Positions 36,634 to 46,449 of a stretch of 64,000 bases of DNA are shown in pieces (positions within the stretch are counted from its first letter, which is position 1; every line of letters starts with the position of its first letter). The position numbers were made by a program, and so were the translations under genes. Under the pieces are notes generated by a model. It was given only the letters and a program-made list of their open reading frames with translations. It had not been told where the DNA came from and did no database searches. Where the stretch lies: the NCBI RefSeq assembly GCF_006351925.1, contig NZ_CP040924.1:552501-616500 (forward strand). The letters are read 5' to 3'. The DNA is from Clostridium thermarum. GTDB taxonomy: Bacteria > Bacillota > Clostridia > Clostridiales > Clostridiaceae.

Positions 36634-37884
36634 TTATTGATTTTTATTTCTGTATTTTTTGGGAGTCAACCCTGTAAACTTCTTAAATAACTTTGTAAAG
36701 TGGCTTTGGTCATGAAAATTAAGCCTGGCAGATATGTATAAGATGGGATCCAAGGTGGAGGTCAATAATCTTTTGGCTTCCTCGATTTTTTCCCTTTGTA
36801 TGTATTCACTCAAGGTTATTCCTACTTCTTTTTTAAACAATTCTGACAGGTAGTTGGGGTTTACATCTAAAATCTCTGCCAAATCAGATACAGAGATGTT
36901 CTCATACAAGTGCTTCTGTACATAGCTTATGCATAACAGGATATTCTTAGAATAGTTAAGGGACTTTACCTTCCGTACTCTGCTGGCAAAGTCACAGAGA
37001 ATAATATTGTTTAGATTCCAAAGATCTGTCACATCATTTATCTCTTCTATAGCTTGTATAGATGAATCGCTGAGGGTGAAGGCTAATTCCGCATCTAGAC
37101 CACCTTCAATGGCTGCACGGGTAGCAAGGGTTACTAGGCAGATAGAGAGATTTTTTTCACTTCTTAAGGGATTATTTTTTGAAAGGATACCGTACTCTCC
37201 ATCTTTAGGAGCCTGCTGGAGTTTAATTAAGCTTTCCACATCACCTTCCTTTATACATTTGAGTATACTTCTCTCTGCAGCAAGGGAATGATGGAAAAAG
37301 GTATTTTCTCTGTTCTCTGATAAGCTGTTTTCATAGCTGCTATTAATTTTCATACCGATGTTTTTCAAGGAGCTGTTTCTTTCTATTACTGCAGCCAAAT
37401 CTAATTTTTCTCTGTAGACGATCAAATTGAGCAACTGGCTAGCACTAAGCAGTCTTCTATAATCCATAACCGTCAATGAATTAAAATAGTTAACCAGATC
37501 TCTTTTATAGCTTATAGGAATTTGATTGTCAGTAATTAAAGTATCTACGGCATAGGGACTAATGTAGGAGTAGGTTGAAGGACCAACGATAAATTTACCT
37601 AAATACATATCATCTATATTCAAATTCACAGCAAAATAGTTTTCATAATACTTAGTGGATTTAATGGTAGGATAAGTATTGGCTTCTGTGCCTTGAAAGA
37701 GTTCTATAAAAAGCTTATTTTTATCTTCCGCCAATGGATTATTAGCATAGCCGTAAGTAAAGGAATAAAACACTTCATTGGCTGCATCTAAAAAATAAAC
37801 CGGCAGCTTAAAAGCTTCAAAGATCAACTTGCATATATACTCAATATCCTCTGGTATGGATCTGTGAATATTCTGGAAAAACAT
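36634..37884 (-). CDS. AraC-family transcriptional regulator
   Basis: Regulator of 416 residues. A long N-terminal region (1-310) without a receiver domain is followed by a C-terminal AraC DNA-binding domain (about 318-413) with SVSDLAEILDVNPNYLSELFKKEVG and ILYISARLNFHDQSHFTKLFKKFTGLTPKKYR. CAGGAGG precedes the start. The gene is divergent from the GH3 beta-glucosidase gene at 38090 with a shared 205-base region, so that gene is the likely target. The N-terminal domain may bind a sugar; not recognised further. Confidence 0.9.
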   Translation of the reverse strand: MFFQNIHRSIPEDIEYICKLIFEAFKLPVYFLDAANEVFYSFTYGYANNPLAEDKNKLFIELFQGTEANTYPTIKSTKYYENYFAVNLNIDDMYLGKFIVGPSTYSYISPYAVDTLITDNQIPISYKRDLVNYFNSLTVMDYRRLLSASQLLNLIVYREKLDLAAVIERNSSLKNIGMKINSSYENSLSENRENTFFHHSLAAERSILKCIKEGDVESLIKLQQAPKDGEYGILSKNNPLRSEKNLSICLVTLATRAAIEGGLDAELAFTLSDSSIQAIEEINDVTDLWNLNNIILCDFASRVRKVKSLNYSKNILLCISYVQKHLYENISVSDLAEILDVNPNYLSELFKKEVGITLSEYIQREKIEEAKRLLTSTLDPILYISARLNFHDQSHFTKLFKKFTGLTPKKYRNKNQ

Positions 37885-38089
37885 TATGGGTACCTCCTGG
37901 AAGAAAGTTAATCACATAGAAAAATCCTTCATTGTTCTCCGTTTTTTCTGTGTTTTATGTCACTTATTTTATATCTGCGGTGAATTAACAATTTGGTAAG
38001 CTCGTACCAAAAATATGAGTTTCATACAAAAAATATATCATAAAAGATGATAAAATCAAAATAAAAATTGTAGCTATGGGGGTTAAGAG

Positions 38090-40360
38090 ATGAGCAGAGA
38101 TATTAAAAAGATTATTTCTCAAATGACTTTGGAAGAAAAGGCAGGGATGTGTTCCGGTCTTGACTTCTGGCGTACAAAGGCTGTTGAGAGATTAGGAATA
38201 CCATCAATTATGGTAACGGATGGACCACATGGACTAAGAAAACAGGCGGAAACTGCAGACCATCTTGGAATGAATGGCAGTGTTCCTGCAACTTGTTTTC
38301 CTGCGGGAGCAACTTTAGCATCTTCTTGGGATAGAAGCCTTGTAGAAAGGGTAGGAGCAGCTTTAGGCGAAGAATGCCAGGCAGAAAAGGTTTCTGTGCT
38401 ATTAGGACCTGCTGCTAATATAAAACGTTCACCCTTATGCGGTAGAAACTTTGAGTATTTGTCAGAGGACCCATATCTATCTTCGGAGATAGCAGCCAGT
38501 CACATAAGGGGGGTTCAAAGTCAGGGTGTAGGTACTTCACTAAAACACTTTGCAGTAAATAATCAAGAACACAGAAGACTGTCTGTAAATGCCATATTGG
38601 ATGAAAGAACCCTAAGGGAAATATATCTTGCCAGCTTCGAGGGGGCTGTGAAACAGTCACAGCCATGGACAGTAATGTGTGCTTACAATCAGGTTAATGG
38701 AGAATACTGTTCGGAAAATAAATACCTGTTGACTACCATATTAAAAGAAGAATGGGGACATGAAGGTTTTGTGGTTTCCGACTGGGGTGCAGTAAATGAG
38801 AGAGTCCCAGGACTTAAGGCGGGCTTGGAATTAGAGATGCCTTCCAGCAATGGCTTAGGAGATAAGAAAATTGTGGATGCGGTAAAGAACGGTAAATTAT
38901 CAGAAGAGGTTCTTGATAAAGCGGTAGAAAGGATATTAAACATCGTCTTTAAAGCTGTTGATAACAGAAAAGAAAATGCAACCTATGATAAAAAGGCCCA
39001 TCATGCTTTGGCAAGAGCAGTGGCCAGGGAGTGTATGGTACTATTAAAGAATGAGGATGATATTCTTCCTCTTATGAAGAAGGGAAAGATAGCAGTTATC
39101 GGTGGCTTTGTGAATAAGCCAAGATATCAAGGAGGGGGAAGTTCCCATGTAAATCCTACAGAAATAGACAATGTGTTAGATGAAATGGTGAAGTTAGCTG
39201 GCAGTGCAGAAATAGTATCTGCTGAAGGTTTCGATTTAAACAGTGATAATAGTGATGATAATATGGTTGCTGAGGCTAAGGCTGCAGCTCAAGACAGCGA
39301 TGTTGCTGTAATATTTGCAGGACTTCCGGACAGATATGAGTCTGAAGGCTACGATAGAACTCATATGAGCATGCCTTCGAACCAAATAAAACTCATAGAA
39401 GCTGTGGCTGAAGTTCAGCAAAATGTAGTTGTAGTTTTAAGCAACGGGTCACCAATAGAAATGCCGTGGATAGGTAAGGTAAAGGGAGTACTGGAAGCTT
39501 ACCTGGGAGGACAAGCAGCTGGAGGAGCTATAGCAGATCTACTCTTTGGAGCAGCTAATCCCTGTGGCAAACTGGCAGAAACTTTCCCGATAAAGCTAAG
39601 TGATAATCCATCATACCTAAACTTCCCCGGTGAAGGAGATAAAGTGGAATATAAAGAGGGGTTGTTTGTTGGTTATAGGTATTATGACAAGAAAGAGATG
39701 GCTACACTATTCCCCTTTGGTCATGGACTTAGTTATACCACCTTTGAATATACAGGCATATTAGTAGATAAGAAAGAGCTTACCGATAAGGATACCTTAA
39801 AGGTAAGTGTAAGTGTAAAGAACACTGGAAAGGTTGCAGGTAAGGAAGTTGTTCAGCTCTATGTAAAAGATGTTGTAAGCAGTGTTATCAGGCCAGAAAA
39901 AGAACTTAAGGGCTTTGAAAAGGTAGACCTTCAACCGGGAGAAGAAAAGGCTGTAACCTTTACTTTGGATAAGAGAGCCTTTGCTTACTATAACACAGAA
40001 ATAAAGGATTGGCACGTAGAAAGCGGAGATTTTGAGATATTGGTAGGAGGATCTTCTGTATCACTTCCCCTAAGAGAAATTGTAAAGGTTGAGTCAACAG
40101 TTGTTATCAAGAAGAAATTTACAAAGACTTCAACGGTAGGGGATGTAATGAGTCATCCTGCAGGAAAAGTCATAGCTGCAGATTTAATGAAGGGCTTCTT
40201 TGGAGAGCAGCAGGAAGTTGCTGACACTGAGGGTCTTGGAACAGATATGGCTGCGATGATGAAGGACTTTGTGTTACGCTCCATAGTTAATTTCTCCGGC
40301 GGAAAGTTCTCTGAGGAAATGCTGGAAGAGCTACTGGATAAATTAAATAACTGTAATTAA
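38090..40360 (+). CDS. GH3 beta-glucosidase, cytoplasmic
   Basis: Enzyme of 756 residues without signal peptide. Landmarks are [11 protein letters not shown] at the start, [31 protein letters not shown], and the nucleophile Asp in [13 protein letters not shown]. The alpha/beta sandwich with [13 protein letters not shown] and the fibronectin-III-like domain ([18 protein letters not shown]) follow. A 70-residue C-terminal helical tail beyond that domain, seen in clostridial beta-glucosidases, ends the protein. It hydrolyses beta-glucosides or gluco-oligosaccharides taken up by the cell. A decayed GH30 gene follows, once probably in the same operon. Confidence 0.94.
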   Translation: MSRDIKKIISQMTLEEKAGMCSGLDFWRTKAVERLGIPSIMVTDGPHGLRKQAETADHLGMNGSVPATCFPAGATLASSWDRSLVERVGAALGEECQAEKVSVLLGPAANIKRSPLCGRNFEYLSEDPYLSSEIAASHIRGVQSQGVGTSLKHFAVNNQEHRRLSVNAILDERTLREIYLASFEGAVKQSQPWTVMCAYNQVNGEYCSENKYLLTTILKEEWGHEGFVVSDWGAVNERVPGLKAGLELEMPSSNGLGDKKIVDAVKNGKLSEEVLDKAVERILNIVFKAVDNRKENATYDKKAHHALARAVARECMVLLKNEDDILPLMKKGKIAVIGGFVNKPRYQGGGSSHVNPTEIDNVLDEMVKLAGSAEIVSAEGFDLNSDNSDDNMVAEAKAAAQDSDVAVIFAGLPDRYESEGYDRTHMSMPSNQIKLIEAVAEVQQNVVVVLSNGSPIEMPWIGKVKGVLEAYLGGQAAGGAIADLLFGAANPCGKLAETFPIKLSDNPSYLNFPGEGDKVEYKEGLFVGYRYYDKKEMATLFPFGHGLSYTTFEYTGILVDKKELTDKDTLKVSVSVKNTGKVAGKEVVQLYVKDVVSSVIRPEKELKGFEKVDLQPGEEKAVTFTLDKRAFAYYNTEIKDWHVESGDFEILVGGSSVSLPLREIVKVESTVVIKKKFTKTSTVGDVMSHPAGKVIAADLMKGFFGEQQEVADTEGLGTDMAAMMKDFVLRSIVNFSGGKFSEEMLEELLDKLNNCN

Positions 40361-40393
40361 AAGTTTATAAGCTGAACATAAGGAGACAAAGAT

Positions 40394-40920
40394 ATGAGTA
40401 TTAGGTAAATTTCTACAACAGAAAAAGAGGTTTGGAAAGACAATGATATAGAACTCACAGACGGTGGAAGAGACACTTTTGAGCTAACGGGAGAAAAGCA
40501 CCAGACCATTCACGGTTTTGGAGGCTGTTTTAATGAGCTTGGCTGGATTGCACTGGCTAAGGTTTCCGAAGCAGAGAGAGAAAAAGTGATCAAAGAACTT
40601 TTCAATCAACAGTGCTGCAATTTTAATTTTTGCAGAACTCCATGATTACAATCGCTACTGAAACAAAAGTGGCTATCTTCAATCCGGAGTTTTACCTTAT
40701 GAAGCATTTTTCCCACTTTGTACAGCCTGGTGCAGTAAGACTTGGAACTAAGGCACATTGGGAAGGTGTATCTTTAGCCTTTGAAAATCCAAATGGGGAA
40801 ATAACTGTTGCAGTCAGCAACGCAATGGATAGAGATTGTATCTTCAGATTTAAGAACAAGGGTGAAGAATTCACAGTAACATTAAAACCATAGTCCTTTA
40901 ATACATTCGTAATTAAATAA
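40394..40920 (+). pseudogene. decayed GH30 glycosidase gene with most of its barrel deleted
   Basis: After GGAG and ATG 40394 there is an in-frame TAA at codon 5. The frame then reads LTGEKHQTIHGFGGCFNELG and on to NFNFCRTP, the start of GH30 enzymes. At about 40640 it joins, in another frame, to QNSMITIATETKVAIFNPEF and LGTKAHWEGVSLAFENPNGE, the C-terminal beta domain of the same family. The roughly 250 residues with both catalytic Glu are gone. A TAG at 40891-40893 splits the terminal KP-SFNTFVIK. Three independent lesions make it dead. Confidence 0.9.
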
Positions 40921-40930
40921 GGAGAAAAAT

Positions 40931-40976
40931 ATCCGCAGGCTAAGGTTTTTAAACCACAAGTCCTGCGGATGCTTTT
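40931..40976 (+). terminator. terminator after the GH3/GH30 operon
   Basis: ATCCGCAGG (40931-40939) and CCTGCGGAT (40962-40970) arms, then GCTTTTGGC. Confidence 0.7.
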
Positions 40977-41114
40977 GGCTTACATATAGATACAAATAAC
41001 TGAAAGACTTTATAATTATTATAAGAAATTTATTAAGAAATTGTTGACTATTATGAATATTAGTAATACAATAAAATTGTAAAAAAACATAAAACTTGTT
41101 ATTAAACAAAAAAG

Positions 41115-41215
41115 TTGATTAATAATATAGATTCTGTTATAAATAATGCGTAACCATAAATCTTCATAGTATAATATACAAATATTTAAGTTAAAAATGA
41201 AAAATGTACAAATAT
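41115..41215 (+). promoter_or_regulatory. promoter and direct repeats upstream of the ArsR-type regulator
   Basis: TTGATT (41115-41120), 17 bases, TATAAA (41138-41143). Downstream, TACAAATAT occurs twice, at 41177-41185 and 41207-41215, exactly 30 bp apart. The second is preceded by TG and so contains a TGTACA core like the AraR sites at 54962 and 54985. These are candidate operators for the gene's own product or AraR. Confidence 0.5.
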
Positions 41216-41247
41216 GACATTAGTGTTGAACGAGGTGAAAAGGTTTT

Positions 41248-42177
41248 ATGAGTAAGGATATCGATTTGAATATAGATCGCGCTGAAGAGTTATACAATAT
41301 AGCTAAAGCATTGGCTTCAGAAGTAAGAATAGAGATAATTAAGCTACTGAATTTCAACAGCTATAATGTAAACGAAATTGCTGAAAAGCTAAATATTCCA
41401 ACTTCTTCAGCGGCTTTAAATGTTAAGGTGCTGGAGGATGCGGGGTTGATTCATACCGAACTTCAGCCTGGGGTTAGAGGATCTATGAAGGTTTGTAGCA
41501 GGAAAAATGATAATATAACTATTAAGTTAACTTCGGACATAGTACATTCTCGAGATAACTCTTTCTACATAAATATGCCGATAGGAAATTTTGTAGATTG
41601 TGCAGTTCAACCGACCTGTGGTATGGTAAGTGAAATGGGGTATATTGATAGGGAAGACAGTCCGAGAGCCTTTTATAATCCACTGAGAACGAATGCTCAG
41701 TTAATATGGTTTTACAAAGGATACTTGGAATATAGATTTCCAAACAATATACTTCAAATAGGAAAAGAAAAGTCTATAGAAATATCCATGGAGATTTGTT
41801 CTGAGGCGCCAAATTACAGAAACAACTGGCCTTCGGATATTACTTTGTGGATAAATGGAAAGGAAATTGGGACTTGGACAAGTCCTGGAGACTTTGGAGG
41901 GAGAAGGGGAAGACTAAACCCTGTGTTCTGGTCGGACGGCTGCACCCAATATGGGCTTTTAAAAGCTTGGAAAGTCAGTAAGGATGGAGCGTATATCGAT
42001 GAGAAAAAGGTATCTGACATTAATATAGAGGATTTGGAACTTGGCAAGAATGATTATATATCTGTAAGGATAGGAATTAAAGATGATGCTCAAAATGTTG
42101 GAGGCATAAACATTTTCGGAGAAAAGTTTGGTGATTATGAGCAAAATATTGTTATGAGAATAGATTATAGTATATAA
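41248..42177 (+). CDS. ArsR-type winged-helix regulator with a large C-terminal sensor domain
   Basis: 309 residues. The winged helix lies at about 15-95 (ASEVRIEIIKLLNFNSYNVNEIAEKLNIPTSSAALNVKVLE covers its helix-turn-helix). The remaining 210 residues form an all-beta-looking domain containing WPSDITLWINGKEIGTWTSPGDFGG, reminiscent of sugar-binding beta sandwiches rather than the metal-binding ArsR plan; no Cys pair typical of metal sensors is seen. Proteins of this build occur beside sugar ABC importers in Firmicutes. It precedes such an importer, so it probably senses the imported arabinosides. Role inferred. Confidence 0.85.
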   Translation: MSKDIDLNIDRAEELYNIAKALASEVRIEIIKLLNFNSYNVNEIAEKLNIPTSSAALNVKVLEDAGLIHTELQPGVRGSMKVCSRKNDNITIKLTSDIVHSRDNSFYINMPIGNFVDCAVQPTCGMVSEMGYIDREDSPRAFYNPLRTNAQLIWFYKGYLEYRFPNNILQIGKEKSIEISMEICSEAPNYRNNWPSDITLWINGKEIGTWTSPGDFGGRRGRLNPVFWSDGCTQYGLLKAWKVSKDGAYIDEKKVSDINIEDLELGKNDYISVRIGIKDDAQNVGGINIFGEKFGDYEQNIVMRIDYSI

Positions 42178-42310
42178 TTTTTAATTTGACAGGTAAATAA
42201 ATAACAGAATGCTCTAATTACCTGTCGATTAAAAAATTTTTTTAACAAAAGTTACATAAAAATTGAAATAAAACAAAAAATATGTCACTATAGTATAAGG
42301 GTGTGAGAAT

Positions 42311-42914
42311 ATGAAAAGGGAATATTCTATAGATATATTTAAAGGCATCCTAGTTATTGGCATGATATTAGTACAATAATGCAATTCTTTTCCGATGCAG
42401 GTATTTCTTCCTGCATAGAATACATTATCAATTTCAGCAACTGAACTTTTTCTCACCTGTTTTGTTACTTATCAGAGTTTTAACTGGAGCTATTATTCTT
42501 ACTGCACTTCCAACAGTGGGTTATATGGTTACAAAAGCACTACCTAACAGATTCTTGCCATCTGTCGTTTGGAACATTATGCCAATGATTATCCTGTATT
42601 TATATTTTTTACTTTGAAAATATCTGGAAAAGTATTATTACCTACTTTTTTCAACAATGATATTGGGGCAAAATCTACTATTTTCATTGGTTATAAGTAA
42701 TGTAATGATTTTCACCATAAAATCTAAATTTGATAATTTTTACATCACCGGATTACAGAGCAGCTACATGAAAGTGGTATTCTTAATATTTATATACTCC
42801 TTAACAGCTTTCGCAGACAATAAAAATATAGCAAGAGGAAACAAGCTGATAATGTTAAGGTTACACAATAATCTAATTAGGTTCTTCAGTGTAAACAATT
42901 TTGTTTGCACTTGA
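42311..42914 (+). pseudogene. decayed membrane acyltransferase-like gene
   Basis: ATG 42311 after GGGTGTGAG starts MKREYSIDIFKGILVIGMIL, the typical N-terminus of acyltransferase-type membrane proteins, and hits a stop after 22 codons. Other frames continue with QFFSDAGISSCIEYIINFSN, then LLLIRVLTGAIILTALPTVG, WNIMPMIILYLYFLL, and a last hydrophobic ORF at 42657-42914. At least three frame breaks or stops occur. It separates the regulator from its presumed transporter targets. Confidence 0.6.
42889..42910. promoter_or_regulatory. 22-bp near-perfect palindrome, probable operator of the arabinoside importer
   Basis: GTGTAAACAA (42889-42898) mirrors TTGTTTGCAC (42901-42910) with a single mismatch. 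It overlaps a possible -35 (TTGCAC) and lies 38 bases before the binding-protein start. The TGTAAACA half is also found in the dyad before the large xylanase (7807). Candidates are CcpA or a local LacI-type regulator. Confidence 0.6.
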
Positions 42915-42948
42915 AAATAATTAATAAATATTATGGAGGGGATATCCT

Positions 42949-44184
42949 ATGAACAAAAAATTAAAAAGTATTCTTTGTGCAGCAGTGACAACGGTTACAG
43001 TTTTGGCAGGATTTACAGGCTGTAAATCAGGTCAAAAGGAAATTGTTTTCTGGACGCCATTTACTGGGCCTGACGGAGAGAATATGACTAGAATGGTAGA
43101 GGCATATAACAAAACTAATCCAAAGATTAAAGTTAAGCATACAACTATAGAAGCAAGTGACATGTATACAAAGTTACCTTCTGTAGTTAACTCTGGTAAA
43201 GATGTTCCGGATCTTAATATTGTTCATGCAGAGAGAATACCGCTTTTCGTTGAAAGCAACATGCTGCTGCCAATTGACGACTATGTATCTTCCAATGGTA
43301 AAATCAAGGGCGAAAACTATATTGCTGAAGGCTGGAGTGCTGGAGAAGTTAATGGAAAGAGATATGGCTTGCCTCTTGATGTTCACTCCTTCGTCACTTA
43401 CTACAACAAGGACTTAATGGCAAAGTATGGGCCAGGTGTTTTAGATGATGGTGTTATTACTATTGATGAAGTAAAGAAAATAGGCGAAGCCAGCCAAAAA
43501 GATGGAATAACCGGTATGGGTGTAACTTGGATGAGAGTTAAGTTTCTTGCCTGGTATGATCAATTAGGCGGTAAACTGAGTGAAGATGGAGAAAAACCTT
43601 CCTTTAACAATGCAGAAGGGGAAAAGGTATTGTCAACCGTTAAATCTTTAGTTGATACAAAAGTTGCTAACCAGGATGGAGAAGATCCAGGACAATTATT
43701 TAAGGCAGGTAAGTTGGTTCTTTGGCCTGAAGGTATTTGGATGATGAATGGACTTAACGAGATAAAAGATTTAAACTGGGGTATGACTCATTTTATAACT
43801 TTTGATGCTTCCAAAAAGGTAAACTGGTCCTCATCACATCAATTTGTAATGTGGAAGAATCCTAAAATGGATGATGAAAGAGCAGCTGCAATAATGGATT
43901 TCATAAATTGGATTGGAGAAAACTCTTTGGAATGGGCTAAAGCAGGACAAGTTCCAGCTTCATTCAAGATATTAGAGAATGAAGAATTTAACAAAATGCC
44001 GCAAGCATTCTTACTTAAAGACAAAGGAACACAGAAAATCTTTATGTACAAATACTACGGTTTTGCTACTGAAGCTTTAGATAAAATTGTAACAGATACA
44101 GTATTTGGGAAAATGGATATTAAGCAAGGTTTGGATCAGGCGGTGAAAGAGACAGAAGACAAGATAGCTGCAGTTAAGAAGTAG
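42949..44184 (+). CDS. sugar-binding lipoprotein of an ABC importer
   Basis: 411 residues, solute-binding family 1 (MalE/MsmE-like). Lipoprotein signal with lipobox FTGC (Cys about residue 25), then a mature domain beginning EIVFWTPFTGPDG and containing GLPLDVHSFVTYYNKDLM and the C-terminal helices of this fold. GGAGGGG precedes the start. Two permeases follow, then GH2 and GH43 enzymes, which suggests arabino- or other oligosaccharides as ligand; specificity is inferred from context. It is separated from the permeases by 110 bases. Confidence 0.93.
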   Translation: MNKKLKSILCAAVTTVTVLAGFTGCKSGQKEIVFWTPFTGPDGENMTRMVEAYNKTNPKIKVKHTTIEASDMYTKLPSVVNSGKDVPDLNIVHAERIPLFVESNMLLPIDDYVSSNGKIKGENYIAEGWSAGEVNGKRYGLPLDVHSFVTYYNKDLMAKYGPGVLDDGVITIDEVKKIGEASQKDGITGMGVTWMRVKFLAWYDQLGGKLSEDGEKPSFNNAEGEKVLSTVKSLVDTKVANQDGEDPGQLFKAGKLVLWPEGIWMMNGLNEIKDLNWGMTHFITFDASKKVNWSSSHQFVMWKNPKMDDERAAAIMDFINWIGENSLEWAKAGQVPASFKILENEEFNKMPQAFLLKDKGTQKIFMYKYYGFATEALDKIVTDTVFGKMDIKQGLDQAVKETEDKIAAVKK

Positions 44185-44293
44185 ATGTAATTATAAATGT
44201 TGCGCTGATTATTATTGCGCATTACTGGATGTGTAGTAATAATCAGCAATTTTAATAAAAGTTACTATTTAATGATTTGAGGTGAATAAAACG

Positions 44294-45163
44294 GTGAATA
44301 AAAAGAAGCTTACACCTTATTTATTTATAACACCCCACTTGGTTTTATTTGTGGTTTTCTTTGCTGTTCCGGCCATCTTTGGTATTATTATTTCTTTTAC
44401 GAAATGGAATTTATTAAGCCCTCCGCAATTTGTGGGACTGGATAATTACTATGAAATACTTGTAAATAAACAATCAACTTTTTATAAGCAGTTTCATACA
44501 GGCTTTGCAAATACATTAAAATTTGTTTTATTTAGTGTTCCTTTTTGTATTATAGTTCCGTTACTTTATGCAGTGGCGCTGCATACTAAACCAAAAGGAC
44601 ATAGATTATTCCAATCTATATTTTATATGCCCTCGCTTTTATCAATTACATCGGTTATTATAACCTGGACCTTCTTGTTAAATAAGACCCTTGGACCTGT
44701 TAATAATATAATAAAGTTGAATGTCAATTGGACAGGGACTCAACCCTATGTTTGGATTGCCTTAGTAATGATCACAGTATGGTGGTGTATAGGTGGCAAT
44801 ATGGTTATATACCAATCTGCTATAGCCAGTGTTCCGGAGGAGTTGTATGAGTCTGCATCCATAGATGGTGCTAATGCCATAAAGAAGTTTTTTTATATAA
44901 CCTTACCTTCCATAAAAAATCCTTTATCTTATACCCTAATTGTTACTACTGTGGCTCAATTTAATATTTACGGCCAGCCATATATGTTTTCAAGAGGGGG
45001 ACCATCGGGTTCAACAACTGTATTGCTTATGTATATTAGAGAGGCGGCTTTCGGTACCGGTGAATCTATAGCTGGTATTGCATCGGCTATGGCTGTTATG
45101 CTTGGATTATGCATATTAGTAGTTGGCATATTCCAATATAGACTTATGCGAAATAGTGATTAG
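44294..45163 (+). CDS. MalF-type sugar ABC transporter permease
   Basis: Permease of about 289 residues, six predicted membrane segments, EAA-type loop ESASIDGANAIKKFFYITLP. GTG 44294 is preferred, 9 bases after GAGGTG; the in-frame GTG at 44282 lies inside that site. It is followed by its partner after 19 bases. Confidence 0.92.
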   Translation: MNKKKLTPYLFITPHLVLFVVFFAVPAIFGIIISFTKWNLLSPPQFVGLDNYYEILVNKQSTFYKQFHTGFANTLKFVLFSVPFCIIVPLLYAVALHTKPKGHRLFQSIFYMPSLLSITSVIITWTFLLNKTLGPVNNIIKLNVNWTGTQPYVWIALVMITVWWCIGGNMVIYQSAIASVPEELYESASIDGANAIKKFFYITLPSIKNPLSYTLIVTTVAQFNIYGQPYMFSRGGPSGSTTVLLMYIREAAFGTGESIAGIASAMAVMLGLCILVVGIFQYRLMRNSD

Positions 45164-45182
45164 AATGCGAGGTGAGTAAATA

Positions 45183-46025
45183 ATGAAATTTTTAAGAAAG
45201 AATGTATCGAAGGTTGTAGCATTTATTTTCTTGGCATTTATGGCCTGCATATGGTTGGTGCCCATTGCCTGGGCCATATTGACATCTTTTAAGTCGGAAG
45301 CGGAAATTGTAACCAACGGTTATAGGCTATTACCAATACAATGGGTTCTTAAAAACTATGTAAGTATACTGACAAATACCTCTTCGGCACCAATAATTAA
45401 GTGGTTTTTTAATTCTTTACTTATTTCCACAACTCATACTATTTTAGTTATAATAGTTTCTTCAATGGCTGCGTATGCATATGCAAGACTAAGATTCAAG
45501 GGCAGAGACGCAATATTTATTATACTAATTTCCACTATGATGTTTCCAAGTATAGTGAATCTAGTACCGCTTTATAAGATATCTGATTTCTTAGGATGGA
45601 TAAATACTCCTATGGCAGTTATTGTTCCTGGACTCGGTGGGGTACTAAACATATACCTCATCAGACAATTTATGCTTGGAATACCAAAGGATTTTGACGA
45701 AGCTGCCAGAGTAGAGGGGGCTGGCGAATTTACCATATATATAAAGATCATTCTTCCAATGTTAAGACCTGTTTTAACGGTAGTAGGCCTATTTAGTTTT
45801 ACAGGCTCCTGGAACGACTTTCTATGGCCTTCAATAGTTTTTAATGATGTTGAAAAAATACCATTAACCCCTGGCTTGAAGTTACTGCAAGGTGTATATG
45901 AATCAGAATTTGCGCATTTAATGACCGGAGCAGTGCTGGCAATGATACCTACTTTTATTGTATACTTATTTGCGCAAAAGTATTTCTTAGAAGGGCTAGC
46001 TATAACTTCTGGGGTTAAAGGATAG
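45183..46025 (+). CDS. MalG-type sugar ABC transporter permease
   Basis: 280 residues, six predicted membrane segments, EAA loop EAARVEGAGEFTIYIKIILP. CGAGGTG precedes the start. The gene follows the first permease and is 10 bases ahead of a small membrane-protein gene, all in one operon. No ATPase gene is present in this operon either. Confidence 0.93.
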   Translation: MKFLRKNVSKVVAFIFLAFMACIWLVPIAWAILTSFKSEAEIVTNGYRLLPIQWVLKNYVSILTNTSSAPIIKWFFNSLLISTTHTILVIIVSSMAAYAYARLRFKGRDAIFIILISTMMFPSIVNLVPLYKISDFLGWINTPMAVIVPGLGGVLNIYLIRQFMLGIPKDFDEAARVEGAGEFTIYIKIILPMLRPVLTVVGLFSFTGSWNDFLWPSIVFNDVEKIPLTPGLKLLQGVYESEFAHLMTGAVLAMIPTFIVYLFAQKYFLEGLAITSGVKG

Positions 46026-46035
46026 GTGACTTAAA

Positions 46036-46449
46036 ATGTCTAGGAAATTTGAAAAGTCCCTTAGCTTGATGGGGGCCTTTTGGCAGATTATCACCGGAGT
46101 TATTACCATATTCTTTTATGGAACATGGATAAGAGGTCAGGTACTGGACAGCGAATCTGCATCAGCATTGGATGTGATGTCTTCTCGGGTAGTAGCAAAG
46201 AATTTGTATAGCTTTACTGTGACCTTTGGCGTTTTTTTTGTATTGTTAGGTATTATAAACATATATTGCTCTTATAAGCTTAACCCTCAAAAAGTGGCTA
46301 AGAAGATACCTATATGGTTTATACTTTGTTCTCTTATATCTTTTTTCTGTATGGATTTTATAGGATGCATAGCTTTTATGTCAGCAGCCGTAATAGCATT
46401 AGCAAGAAACAAATCAATAGCGATAATGGAAATTCGGAGGATAAAATGA
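46036..46449 (+). CDS. small membrane protein of unknown function in the importer operon
   Basis: 137 residues with three to four predicted membrane segments (about 8-28, 55-78, 92-125). Not recognised. AGGTGA precedes ATG 46036. Its stop overlaps the start of the GH2 gene (ATGATGA), so the two are translationally coupled. It may be an accessory to the importer, but nothing in the sequence proves this. Confidence 0.75.
   Translation: MSRKFEKSLSLMGAFWQIITGVITIFFYGTWIRGQVLDSESASALDVMSSRVVAKNLYSFTVTFGVFFVLLGIINIYCSYKLNPQKVAKKIPIWFILCSLISFFCMDFIGCIAFMSAAVIALARNKSIAIMEIRRIK

Noticed and set aside
40630-40893. 87-residue ORF as a stand-alone small protein
   Set aside because: It is the C-terminal domain of GH30 enzymes with no start signal of its own; treated as part of the pseudogene.
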